Assembly: GCA_019752535.1 (NCBI GenBank)
Contig: JAIEMA010000035.1
Span: 60,568-124,567, forward strand
Reading direction: 5' to 3'
DNA: 64,000 nucleotides
DNA from: Bacteriovoracaceae bacterium
Lineage (GTDB): Bacteria > Bdellovibrionota > Bacteriovoracia > Bacteriovoracales > Bacteriovoracaceae
Part shown: positions 8,832-17,700 of the stretch, piece after piece
How positions within the stretch are numbered: position 1 is the stretch's first letter
Layout of the letters: the number at the start of each line of letters is the position of its first letter
Made by a program: the position numbers and the translations under genes
Notes under the pieces: model-generated
Databases searched by the model: none
Told to the model about the DNA's origin: nothing
Seen by the model: the letters and a program-made list of their open reading frames with translations, nothing else

Positions 8832-10392
8832 TTTGTGGAAAATAAAAACGGCTCTGATAAGCTGCAGTGATAAAACTAACCTTGAGCCCTTAGCAAAAAT
8901 GCTGTTTTCACATGGAGTGAAGATCATCTCAACGGGTGGAACTGGACAGATGTTGAAGAACTGGTCGATTCCTTTTCAAGAGATTTCTGATTTTACAGGT
9001 CATCCTGAATCATTTCAAGGAAGAATGAAAACGATCTCATTTAAGTGTGCTTCCGCTCTTCTTTTTCAAAGACAAAATGCTCAAGATGAACTTGAAGCCA
9101 CTCAATTAGGAATAGAAGCTATTGATTTGGTCGTATGTAATCTCTACCCCTTTGAAAAAGCTTCACAAGAGAGTGAGGATCAAAAGGTTTGGATTGAAAA
9201 TATTGATATTGGCGGGCCTTTAATGATTAGGGCCGCTGCTAAAAATTTTAATTCCGTCACAGTCCTAACCTCGCCAAATCAGTATTCAAGCTTCATGACT
9301 GATTTCAAGAGCCAAAATGGAGAGTTGAACTTAAAGCAAAGATCCAATCTCGCCGCTGACGCCTTTACTATGATCGCTAGGTATGATGTCGCGATTGCTG
9401 AAAAACTTGGAAGTGAGAGCACAAAATTTCTTACGCTTAATAAAGGGAAATCTCTACGCTACGGTGAAAATCCTCACCAAGATGCGACGTTTTATGAATG
9501 GAGTAACAGCTCGCAATCCTCACTTGCTGACGCACGAGTTATACAAGGCAAAGAGCTCTCTTATAACAATCTCTTAGATGCCGATGCTGCTTGGAAGGCG
9601 ATGAGTGATGTTCAGCAACTGTACAATAATGAAGGCGTTTCTGCGGTACTCGTGAAACATGGCAATCCCTGTGGATTTGTTCATGCTCAAGAAGCTAGTC
9701 AGGCGATTGAGCGTGCCTGGAGAGGAGATGAAATTTCTTCTTTTGGCGGGATTGTGGCCGTCTCTCAAACTTTAGATGTGAAACAGGCTGAGTTCTTTAA
9801 AGATAAATTCATAGAGATTTTGATGGCACCTGACTTCACCGATGCCGCTTTGGAGCTCTTGGCGCATAAGAAAAATCTTAGAGTACTTAAACTTCCAATT
9901 TTTGTTAAAAATAAAAATGAACAAACGATTAGAAGCATTTCAGGCGGAGTTCTCTGGCAAAATGAAGATGAGAGCCTCTCGGCTGAATTGAATTCAGTCA
10001 CTCAGAAAAAGTTTAGTCTTGAAGATTTGGAGGTCACTCTCTTCGGTGTTCTTGCTGCAAAATATTTAAAAAGCAATGCGATTGCTCTTGTCCGCTCTTC
10101 CAAAGGAGTGAGGGAGCTTGTGGGAGCTGGAATGGGCCAACCGAATCGTCTTGATTCATTCTTAAAGTTAGCGCTGCCTAGGATCCAAGAAAAAAATATT
10201 CCAGCCTCTGAAGTGGTCATGGTGTCTGATGCTTTTTTTCCTTTTGCCGATTCAATTGAAGTCGCGGCTGAAGCAGGAATCACAAAAATTGTTCAGCCTG
10301 GTGGAAGTATAAAAGATAAAGAGGTTTTTGCGGCCGCTGATCGATTAGGCATTGCGATGATTTGCACTGGCGAGAGACATTTTAGACACTAA
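8824..10392 (+). CDS. purH: Bifunctional AICAR transformylase / IMP cyclohydrolase PurH
   Basis: 522 residues from the ATG at 8824, chosen because AAGGAG at 8811-8816 is well placed; an in-frame ATG at 8788 lies inside purQ. The N-terminal MGS-like cyclohydrolase domain has ALISCSDKTNLEPLAK and STGGTGQMLK. The transformylase domain has LRYGENPHQDA, the catalytic VKHGNPCGF and the ending CTGERHFRH, as in the family. It performs the last two steps to IMP. Confidence 0.95.
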   Translation: MLDLWKIKTALISCSDKTNLEPLAKMLFSHGVKIISTGGTGQMLKNWSIPFQEISDFTGHPESFQGRMKTISFKCASALLFQRQNAQDELEATQLGIEAIDLVVCNLYPFEKASQESEDQKVWIENIDIGGPLMIRAAAKNFNSVTVLTSPNQYSSFMTDFKSQNGELNLKQRSNLAADAFTMIARYDVAIAEKLGSESTKFLTLNKGKSLRYGENPHQDATFYEWSNSSQSSLADARVIQGKELSYNNLLDADAAWKAMSDVQQLYNNEGVSAVLVKHGNPCGFVHAQEASQAIERAWRGDEISSFGGIVAVSQTLDVKQAEFFKDKFIEILMAPDFTDAALELLAHKKNLRVLKLPIFVKNKNEQTIRSISGGVLWQNEDESLSAELNSVTQKKFSLEDLEVTLFGVLAAKYLKSNAIALVRSSKGVRELVGAGMGQPNRLDSFLKLALPRIQEKNIPASEVVMVSDAFFPFADSIEVAAEAGITKIVQPGGSIKDKEVFAAADRLGIAMICTGERHFRH

Positions 10393-10404
10393 AAAAGGTG
10401 AATT

Positions 10405-11391
10405 ATGAATTACAAAAAATCAGGTGTTGATATTGACCTTGCTGATAAATTTGTTGATCGCATAAAAATGATGGTTGGTGAAACCCATGACGATCGAGTG
10501 GTCACAAGCGTGGGAGGCTTTGCTTCGTTGTATAAAATGGATAAAGACCGATTTATCGCCGCAAGCACAGATGGTGTAGGAACAAAGATCAAACTCGCCA
10601 TTGAATTAGGAGTTCACGACACGATCGGAATTGATCTTGTAGCGATGTGTGTGAACGATCTCATCTGTACAGGGGCTCGCCCCTTGTTTTTTCTTGATTA
10701 TTTTGCCTCGGGGAGACTTGATCTCAATGTTGGGGAGTCCGTTTTAAGAGGCATCGTGAAAGGATGCCGAGAAGCACGTTTAGCTCTTATTGGGGGAGAG
10801 ACGGCAGAGATGCCTGGAATGTATCTTGAGGGAGATTATGATTTGGCCGGGTTTTCAGTGGGAGAAGTTTTTTCTGAAGATTTAATTGATGGATCTACTC
10901 TTGAGAGTGGTGACACTTTAATTGGATTGTCCTCCAGTGGTTTTCATAGCAACGGATATTCCTTAGTGAGACAAATTTTAGAATTGGATCCAAGCTTAAA
11001 ATCTGATGCCCTCACTCCTACAAAAATTTATGTCGACATCATTCAGTCTCTTAAAGAATGTTTAGGATCATCTCTTAAAGGGATGGCCAACATCACTGGC
11101 TCGGGAGTTTTGAATATTCCTCGAATGAACCTAGAGAAGAGCTATCATCTCGACTCTTGGCCTCAATTGAGTGAGGTACCTTCTATCATTGCCCAGGTTA
11201 CTCAGAAGACTGAATTGTCACAGGTTGAACTTCTCAAAACGTTTAATATGGGTGTCGGATTTGTGATTGCAACGAATGAACCTGAAAAAGCCATGAACTT
11301 TCTCATGCAGCGGCAAGAGAGAGCTTGGATTATTGGACGTGTCGGTTGTGAAGAGGCGGGTGAGATTTATTTTCAGAATAATAAGATTTAG
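10405..11391 (+). CDS. purM: AIR synthetase PurM
   Basis: 328 residues, slightly shorter than E. coli PurM (345). It carries out ATP-dependent ring closure of FGAM to AIR. ASTDGVGTKIKLAIEL (about 52-67), DLVAMCVNDL, GGETAEMPGMY and SGFHSNGYSLVR are the PurM signatures, followed by the NITGSGVLNIPR segment and FNMGVGFV. AAAAAGGTGA precedes the ATG. It is the last gene of the purine operon, and its final 62 bases overlap the end of the convergent arginase-family gene. Confidence 0.95.
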   Translation: MNYKKSGVDIDLADKFVDRIKMMVGETHDDRVVTSVGGFASLYKMDKDRFIAASTDGVGTKIKLAIELGVHDTIGIDLVAMCVNDLICTGARPLFFLDYFASGRLDLNVGESVLRGIVKGCREARLALIGGETAEMPGMYLEGDYDLAGFSVGEVFSEDLIDGSTLESGDTLIGLSSSGFHSNGYSLVRQILELDPSLKSDALTPTKIYVDIIQSLKECLGSSLKGMANITGSGVLNIPRMNLEKSYHLDSWPQLSEVPSIIAQVTQKTELSQVELLKTFNMGVGFVIATNEPEKAMNFLMQRQERAWIIGRVGCEEAGEIYFQNNKI

Positions 11392-12241
11392 TCTTCTCTG
11401 ATGGATTTACGATCTGAAATATCTCTCTCGCCCAACTGAGAAGTTCACTGACTTCTTCTTTTGTTCCAAGTTCAGGATTGATTTCTACAATTTCAGTAGA
11501 AACAATCTTGCGATTGTTTTTTAAAAGCTGAATGGCTTCTTCCACTTGTCTCTTTTCTAAACCATTGGGTACAGGTGTACCCGTACTAGGTACGATCGAA
11601 GAATCGAGAACATCGACGTCGAGGCTTATGTGGAGTGGACAATTTTTGTGTGGGTCAAGTCGTTTAAGTTCTTGTTCAAGTTTTATTTTCCATGAATGAT
11701 CGCTAAAATCCTTCACTTTGATCCATGCGATATCCAACTCATCGATAAGCATTCGCTCATAGGGATCAAGATCTCTCGCCCCCACATAAATAAGTCTCTT
11801 TGGAGAGAGAGAGCGATTCATCCACCAAGGGCGAGACTCCTTTGCACCTAATAACCAAGCCACGGGCATGCCATGCATATTTCCTGTAGGAGAGGCAGAA
11901 GGGATGTTGGCATCAGCGTGGGCATCAATCCAAACCACTAGAAGGTCTGGGTAATGCTTCAATAGACCATGGACTGATCCTAAACCTTGTCCGTGATCGC
12001 CACCGAGTATCGCGAGAAATTTATTTTTGATTTGAATTTTTTCAATCGATTCAGAAAGTATTTGAGCATGATGAATGGCAGCCTCTCTTCCTAAGTAATT
12101 TGGAGCCTCCACATCACCAAGGTCTGCATAAGACAGAAAAAAATCAGGCTGCTCGATTCGGAATTTTTTTGGAGCAAGTGATGTCCCTCGGCGACTTTGG
12201 CCTGCGTGAAAGGGGACACCTATGAAATATGCTTCTTGCAA
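11330..12241 (-). CDS. Arginase / agmatinase-superfamily enzyme, probably arginase
   Basis: 303 residues. The binuclear manganese site is intact: GGDHGQGLGS, WIDAHADANIP, GNMHGMPVAWLLG, SLDVDVLDSSIVPSTGTPVP and EIVEINPE. The GNMHG motif and overall length favour arginase (arginine to ornithine and urea) over agmatinase, but substrate cannot be fixed by sight. The gene converges on purM, and its last 20 codons are read through the purM end on the opposite strand. No obvious operon partner. Confidence 0.85.
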   Translation of the reverse strand: MQEAYFIGVPFHAGQSRRGTSLAPKKFRIEQPDFFLSYADLGDVEAPNYLGREAAIHHAQILSESIEKIQIKNKFLAILGGDHGQGLGSVHGLLKHYPDLLVVWIDAHADANIPSASPTGNMHGMPVAWLLGAKESRPWWMNRSLSPKRLIYVGARDLDPYERMLIDELDIAWIKVKDFSDHSWKIKLEQELKRLDPHKNCPLHISLDVDVLDSSIVPSTGTPVPNGLEKRQVEEAIQLLKNNRKIVSTEIVEINPELGTKEEVSELLSWAREIFQIVNPSEKTKSYYSENKSHPPLHNRHVQ

Positions 12242-12330
12242 ATTGAGCTCTCAGTTTTTCTAAATTTTAAGTAAACTCTCTCTCGACGTCACTGTTAAGA
12301 AGGTTAAGAATAGGTGAAGGGAGAGAAGTT

Positions 12331-13395
12331 ATGAAGCCAAAAGCGAATGAGTTGAGTTTAATTAAATTAAATAAAATATTTGAACCTTTTCCTCTACAAC
12401 CCACTCAGAGTGAGAGTTTATATGCCTCTCTTACAAAAGCCATTTGCTCTCAGCAGCTCTCGCTGAAAGCTGCTGCGACGATTTATTCACGTTTTGAAGC
12501 ATTGTTTTCTGATGGGGTACCAACGGTAAAAGAAACATTATTGTTATCTAGAGAAACATTGCGTAAAGCGGGACTTTCAGAAGCAAAAGTCACAAGTATT
12601 TTTGACCTTGCGAATAAAGCTCAAGAAGGAGTGGTCCCTTCTGACAAAGAGGTTCAACAACTCTCTGATGAAGAAATAATAGCTCGCCTGACTCAAATCA
12701 AAGGCATCGGCATTTGGACGGCCCAGATGGTCTTGATGTTTAGGTATGGAAGAGAAGATGTTTGGCCAGTTGATGATCTAGGTGTTCAAAACGGTTTTAA
12801 AATTCTTTTTCCCAAACTTAAATTTAAAAATAAAAAAGATCTTTTGAAATGGGGAGAGAAGTGGAAGGGCAAGCGATCGCATGTGGCGTGGTTTTGTTGG
12901 CGCGTCCTTGAAGAGAGAAAAAAGCAGACGATCACAAGTGTTCCCTTAATATGGAAAAATAAAAAATTAAAATTATGGATTAAAGACGGTCTTCTTTTTA
13001 GACTCGATTTTTCTCGTTCTGAAAAAGTGCCAAAATTAAGTTGGCCTGGTGAGTTCAAAGAAGGAAAGGCAAAGGCGAGCTTTTGGCAAAAAAAATTAAC
13101 TCACGGACTTCGTCACGGTGTAGATCCTCAAGAGATTTCGATTAAAGGCACTGCATTTCAAGAGCAGGTTTGGGCCGCAATTGCTGCAGTTCCATGGGGA
13201 GTGACTAAGACATATCTTGAACTCGCTCAAGATATTGGTAACGAGAAAGCGGTGAGGGCTGTAGCCCAGGCCTGTGGCGCTAACCCGTTGCCTTTATTTA
13301 TTCCCTGTCACCGAATCGTCGGAACTCATGACATCGGTGGCTTTTCTGGAGGATTGGCCCTTAAGAGGATGCTACTTGCTGCCGAAAAGCTGTAA
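12331..13395 (+). CDS. AlkA-type 3-methyladenine glycosylase fused to O6-alkylguanine methyltransferase (Ogt)
   Basis: 354 residues. Residues about 1-195 are a HhH-GPD DNA glycosylase: TKAICSQQLSLKAA, then the helix-hairpin-helix KGIGIWTAQMVLMF and VWPVDDLGVQ, which contains the catalytic Asp region of AlkA. Residues about 270-354 are an MGMT/Ogt domain with FQEQVWAAIAAVPWGVTKTY, AVRAVAQACGANPLP and IPCHRIV (acceptor Cys326). One protein thus repairs N- and O-alkylated bases. GAAGGGAGAGAAG precedes the start. It overlaps the phhA start by one base. Confidence 0.9.
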   Translation: MKPKANELSLIKLNKIFEPFPLQPTQSESLYASLTKAICSQQLSLKAAATIYSRFEALFSDGVPTVKETLLLSRETLRKAGLSEAKVTSIFDLANKAQEGVVPSDKEVQQLSDEEIIARLTQIKGIGIWTAQMVLMFRYGREDVWPVDDLGVQNGFKILFPKLKFKNKKDLLKWGEKWKGKRSHVAWFCWRVLEERKKQTITSVPLIWKNKKLKLWIKDGLLFRLDFSRSEKVPKLSWPGEFKEGKAKASFWQKKLTHGLRHGVDPQEISIKGTAFQEQVWAAIAAVPWGVTKTYLELAQDIGNEKAVRAVAQACGANPLPLFIPCHRIVGTHDIGGFSGGLALKRMLLAAEKL

Positions 13396-14183
13396 TGAAC
13401 AAAAAGCATGTCTATACCTCCAAAAAACCCGATGATACGGGATATATTGATTACGGTGCAGTTGATGATGGGACTTGGAAGACTCTCTTTGAACGTCAAA
13501 CAAAGCATATCATTGGAAGAGCCTGTCCAGAATTTATCGCAGGAATAGAAGAGCTTAAATTTTCTAGTGAAAGAATCCCTCAACACAAAGAAGTCACTGC
13601 AGAGCTAAGCCGTCATTATGGATGGGGAGTTGAACAAGTAGCCGCTCTTATTCCGGCCACAGAGTTCTTTACATTACTTTCGAATAAAAAATTTCCCGCA
13701 GCAAGCTTCATTCGTCTACCCGAGGAGCTCGATTATTTAATGGAGCCAGATATTTTTCATGAATTTTTTGGCCACTGTCCTCTTTTAACGAATAAGGCGT
13801 ATTCCAACTTTATGTATGAGTTTGGAAAGATTGCTCTAGCGGCCAAGCCCAAAGACCGCGTTCAGCTCTTTCGCCTCTTTTGGTTCACGATTGAGTTTGG
13901 TTTAATTCAAACGACTCAAGGGTTAAGGGCCTATGGGGGAGGTATTCTTTCATCGTTTGGTGAAACAACTTATGCCTTAGAGTCTAAGATACCTATGAGA
14001 AAGCCCTTTGATCCAGTGGATGTTCTTCGGACTCCTTTTCGTATTGATATACTTCAACCGATCTACTTCGTGATTCAATCCTACGACCAACTCTTTGAGA
14101 TTATCGATATGGACCTCATGGCCTTACTTCAAAAGGCCCGTGAACTCGGTGACCATCCTCCAATGTTTGAACCTAAGAAATAA
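13395..14183 (+). CDS. phhA: Phenylalanine-4-hydroxylase
   Basis: 262 residues, the size of bacterial pterin-dependent phenylalanine hydroxylases without a regulatory domain. Phenylalanine is converted to tyrosine with tetrahydropterin and O2. Iron ligands are visible as H122 and H127 in PDIFHEFFGHCPLL and E167 in WFTIEFGL. The flanking ERIPQHKEV and YGGGILSSFGE segments are family hallmarks. The start overlaps the preceding stop by one base (TAATG), so it is coupled to the repair fusion gene. No pterin recycling gene is beside it. Confidence 0.95.
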   Translation: MNKKHVYTSKKPDDTGYIDYGAVDDGTWKTLFERQTKHIIGRACPEFIAGIEELKFSSERIPQHKEVTAELSRHYGWGVEQVAALIPATEFFTLLSNKKFPAASFIRLPEELDYLMEPDIFHEFFGHCPLLTNKAYSNFMYEFGKIALAAKPKDRVQLFRLFWFTIEFGLIQTTQGLRAYGGGILSSFGETTYALESKIPMRKPFDPVDVLRTPFRIDILQPIYFVIQSYDQLFEIIDMDLMALLQKARELGDHPPMFEPKK

Positions 14184-14255
14184 CAAGAACTTAGCTCAAA
14201 ATAAAATCACTCTGTTTTTATCAAGTTATTTCGTCTTTTTACCGAAAAGTAAGCC

Positions 14256-14780
14256 ATGAAAAACTCTCTATGGATCATTTTAATGATCATTTCTACTTCC
14301 GCGTGGAGTGCTGCCTTAAAACTTGAAACCAAGTATGGACGAATATTTGTTCCAGAAAAACCGACTTGGGAGTTGGGAAAAGATTTGTTTGGAATGCCAT
14401 TCATTTATTTTTCTCCCCAAGTCAATGGCCAGAGGTCAAACATAAGTTTCACCAATACAGGTGTTGATTTAGAAATTGATTTAAAGGCCATGAGTGAAAA
14501 TCCAGAAGCATTTAAGAAAATGAAAAATGACTGGGCTCAAGAGGTAAATGCCACTCCGGTTGATTATATTCCGTATAAAAAATGGAAAAACCAACAGGGC
14601 CACAGTGTGCATGAAGTCGGATTCCAGTACCGACATGAAAATAAAGAGTATATTGAAAAGAGTATTTATATCGATTGTAATGGAAGACTAATCTATTCCA
14701 AATCTCTTCGATTGATTCAAAATTCTCAACATGACAAAGATTTTAAAGAGCTAATTGATGAATTAGATTGTGGGGTCTAA
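14256..14780 (+). CDS. Exported protein of unknown function
   Basis: 174 residues with a clear Sec signal peptide (MKNSLWIILMIISTSAWSA). The mature part is charged, with no family I recognise, and has two cysteines near the C-terminus. The stop shares one base with the start of the very large exported Fic/ART-like protein (TAATG), so the two are probably co-translated and may act in the same secretion or toxin process. That link is inference from position only. Confidence 0.75.
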   Translation: MKNSLWIILMIISTSAWSAALKLETKYGRIFVPEKPTWELGKDLFGMPFIYFSPQVNGQRSNISFTNTGVDLEIDLKAMSENPEAFKKMKNDWAQEVNATPVDYIPYKKWKNQQGHSVHEVGFQYRHENKEYIEKSIYIDCNGRLIYSKSLRLIQNSQHDKDFKELIDELDCGV

Positions 14781-17700
14781 TGAAACGTTCTATTTCACTG
14801 CTATTAGCTGTTATCCTTTTATTGCCTTCATTCATTCTTCCTGCCTCCGCAGGTGCTCCTCAACCTACATCTGCAAGTTTTAATGTCGATAGAGATTGCA
14901 AGAATGGGAAATGCATTGAGTCTCTGATTGATCTTGCCAAGGCCAAGAGTACTCAAGCTAGAGGAGAAGGTTGCCTTCCTCCAGAAGATGAAAAAGATCA
15001 AGCTCACTGGTTTGAAAACAATCCTATGTCAGTGGACTGTTTCAAACTTGTAAAAGAAATCGAAGAAATTTACGTAAAATTAGAAGTCATTCAAGCTCAT
15101 TTCTCAGGCCAAATGCTTGATGATCAAGAGCGCATGTGCCGTGAAGAGAAACAAAATAGCATCTTAAATTTAGAAAATTTAAGAGATATCGAAAAAGCCA
15201 ACGCCCAAGCCAGCTGTACTCCTGCAAGAAAGAAGGAAGTATCTCAGCGATGTGCCGGTGATACCACTTGTGTGCTTGCTAACAGTGCTGTTCCTTTTCT
15301 TGGAACTCTCGTCAATAAAATTTTACCCGCGAACAAACGTTCTACCAATTGCAGTGCAGGTAAAGACAATTGTTTAGTCCAACTAGCTACTGCCTTTGCT
15401 AAGTCGGTCTTTAGTTTCTTTGAAGGGGCTTGGGGTTTACTTAAGGCCGCTGGAAAAGGAATTGCGAATGCTGGCAAGAAGTTTTGGAATTGGGTGACCG
15501 GTGCAGAAAAACAATCCTCTACAGCACAACTAGCTGCTGCTAAAGCATCCGAGGAAGAAGGGATCTTTAAGCAGTTGATTCATGATTTCCCAGGCACGAT
15601 GTCACGAATGTGGGCAGGACTGACTGGAGCTATTAATGAATGGCTTGCCAATGATATTTTCTGTCAAGAATGGGCAGGAGTACCTAGAGCGAGCAAATGT
15701 AATAGACCCGCTCAAGGCTTTGCTTGTACTGATTGTAAAACCATGATCAATGGTCTTTGTGCCATCTCCGGTGTGATCGTCGCAGAAATTGTGCCAGCCT
15801 TCTTAACTGGTGGACTTGTGACCTGCGCTAAGTATGGGGTGTCGGCTGCCAGCAAAGTTTCAAAACTCTTTAAAGTTTCTGCCGCTACGACAAGAGCGAT
15901 TAAAGCCTCACGTGTCGCAAAGTTTGTGGCCCCAGTCACTAAAATGACTGCTCGCCTTACAACTGCAGTCGTGAAATCAAAATTCACGAGAGTTGCTGTC
16001 TCATTGATGAAGACTTCTGTGAAACTGATTGGCCGCTTCATGATTAGTGCCCCAGTGAAAGCCATGAAAGTAACTTTCAAAGCGATGAGGACTGTCGCAA
16101 GAACATCTAAAACATTCTTGATGCTGACACCAGCAGGGCCTGTCATCACCTTTGGGTCAAAAGTTGCCTCAACGGCCGGTAAAGTCATATTGTTCCCATT
16201 TGAAAATGCCATGACGTTGAAGTCATTTCAGTTGGGAGAAAAGACTTTTGAAAAAATCTTCCAGAAAGCTGGAAGTGCAAAATTATTTGGTGGCATCAGG
16301 CCTGTTCTAGCAGGTGAGTCAGCTCGAGCGATGGGCAAAATTGATGATGCCTACCTCGATATGAAAATCACGGGCTATACAAAAAGACATGGTTCAGACT
16401 TTGTAACCGAGGCTGAAGATAAATATTTAAAAACGATACGCGTTCAAAGATATAGTGTTGTCGATGATTATCTTCTGAAAAAGCCAGAAGTCCCTTTAAA
16501 GAATTTGATTGATGATCTTTACCCTGATTTAAAATATGGTAAGTTTGCGAAGCATCTCGGCGCAGATGATATTTTAAAAGCTGAAAATGATTTGTTTGCA
16601 GCGATCTCTAAAATGCCTGAATCGGCAAACCGTCAAAGACTCATTTCTGAATACTATTCGCATCTCAGCTCCCTTGCCAGAAGGGATGCACTGGCCGGAA
16701 GTCCTACTTTTACTAGGACTGAGGTGATTGAAAACGCTCTCTTAGGAAATGAGGAGAGGGCCAATAAAGCTCTTGAGCTCACAAGAGTCGAAACTTCAAA
16801 AATGAAGCCAGAGAAAGTGGCGGAGCTTAAACTTGCCATTCAAAATGCTCACGAAGCGGGTAATGGTAAAGTCTTTAATTACAAATTCAATGAAATTAAA
16901 GAAAAGTATCGCATCTTAAATGAAGCAGGCTTTACAAATAAACAAGCTGAGATACTCATCCGTTCTGGCTTAGCAGGAAAAACAGATGAGGTATTAAAAC
17001 TTGAAAGACTTGAAGAGGTGGTGGAAGAGATACCGAGAGAGCTTATTCTTAAAAACGCTGCACTTGGAAAAGAAGAACGATTCAGTGAAGCGCTGAAGCT
17101 GATTAAGCGCGAAAGTCTCACGGAGCAAGATAAAATAAAATTAGCTAAAACTCTTGAAGAAGCGCACCTTTCAGGAGTTGAGGGCGAGGTCTTTGAATAT
17201 TCTTGGGCCGAGTTAAGAGAGAAGTATCGCATTCTAGTGAAGGGTGGATTCACTAAGGATGAAGCAGATCTTCTCATGCGCTCTGGTCTGGCCGGAAGAC
17301 CACCCGTGCGTGAGCTGGTTGTTCCAGGTCGCACTCTCTTTAGTAAGTTTACAAAAGAAATTGTTGAAGCTGATTTCCCTAAGCGTGAAGCACAGTTCCT
17401 TAACTTGGTGAGTGGTGATGTTAAACCGAAGAAGAGCTGGCTTGATTTCTTTAAACCTAATAAGGCTGAAGCCGTAAAGATTGAGGATAATTTTCAATCA
17501 CTTTATTTCATCGATTATCAGCACAATTCTGGCGCCCTCAATGACATCCTTGCCGGACAGGGACAAATTGCGAAAACTCAGCTCGCTCTCACTTACGAGA
17601 AGAAAGCTTTTGAAAACTATAAGATCGCTCATAATTATCTTTTAGAGACAAAGCCAAAGATTAATAAAAATACGCTCCTTGAGATTCATAAAAAGATGAT

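Noticed and set aside
15712..16212. 166-codon minus-strand reading frame
   Set aside because: It lies wholly inside the giant exported Fic gene; composition is the complement of Ala/Lys-rich codons, and there is no ribosome site.
16879..17334. 151-codon minus-strand reading frame
   Set aside because: Ser/Leu-rich shadow of the duplicated region of the Fic gene.
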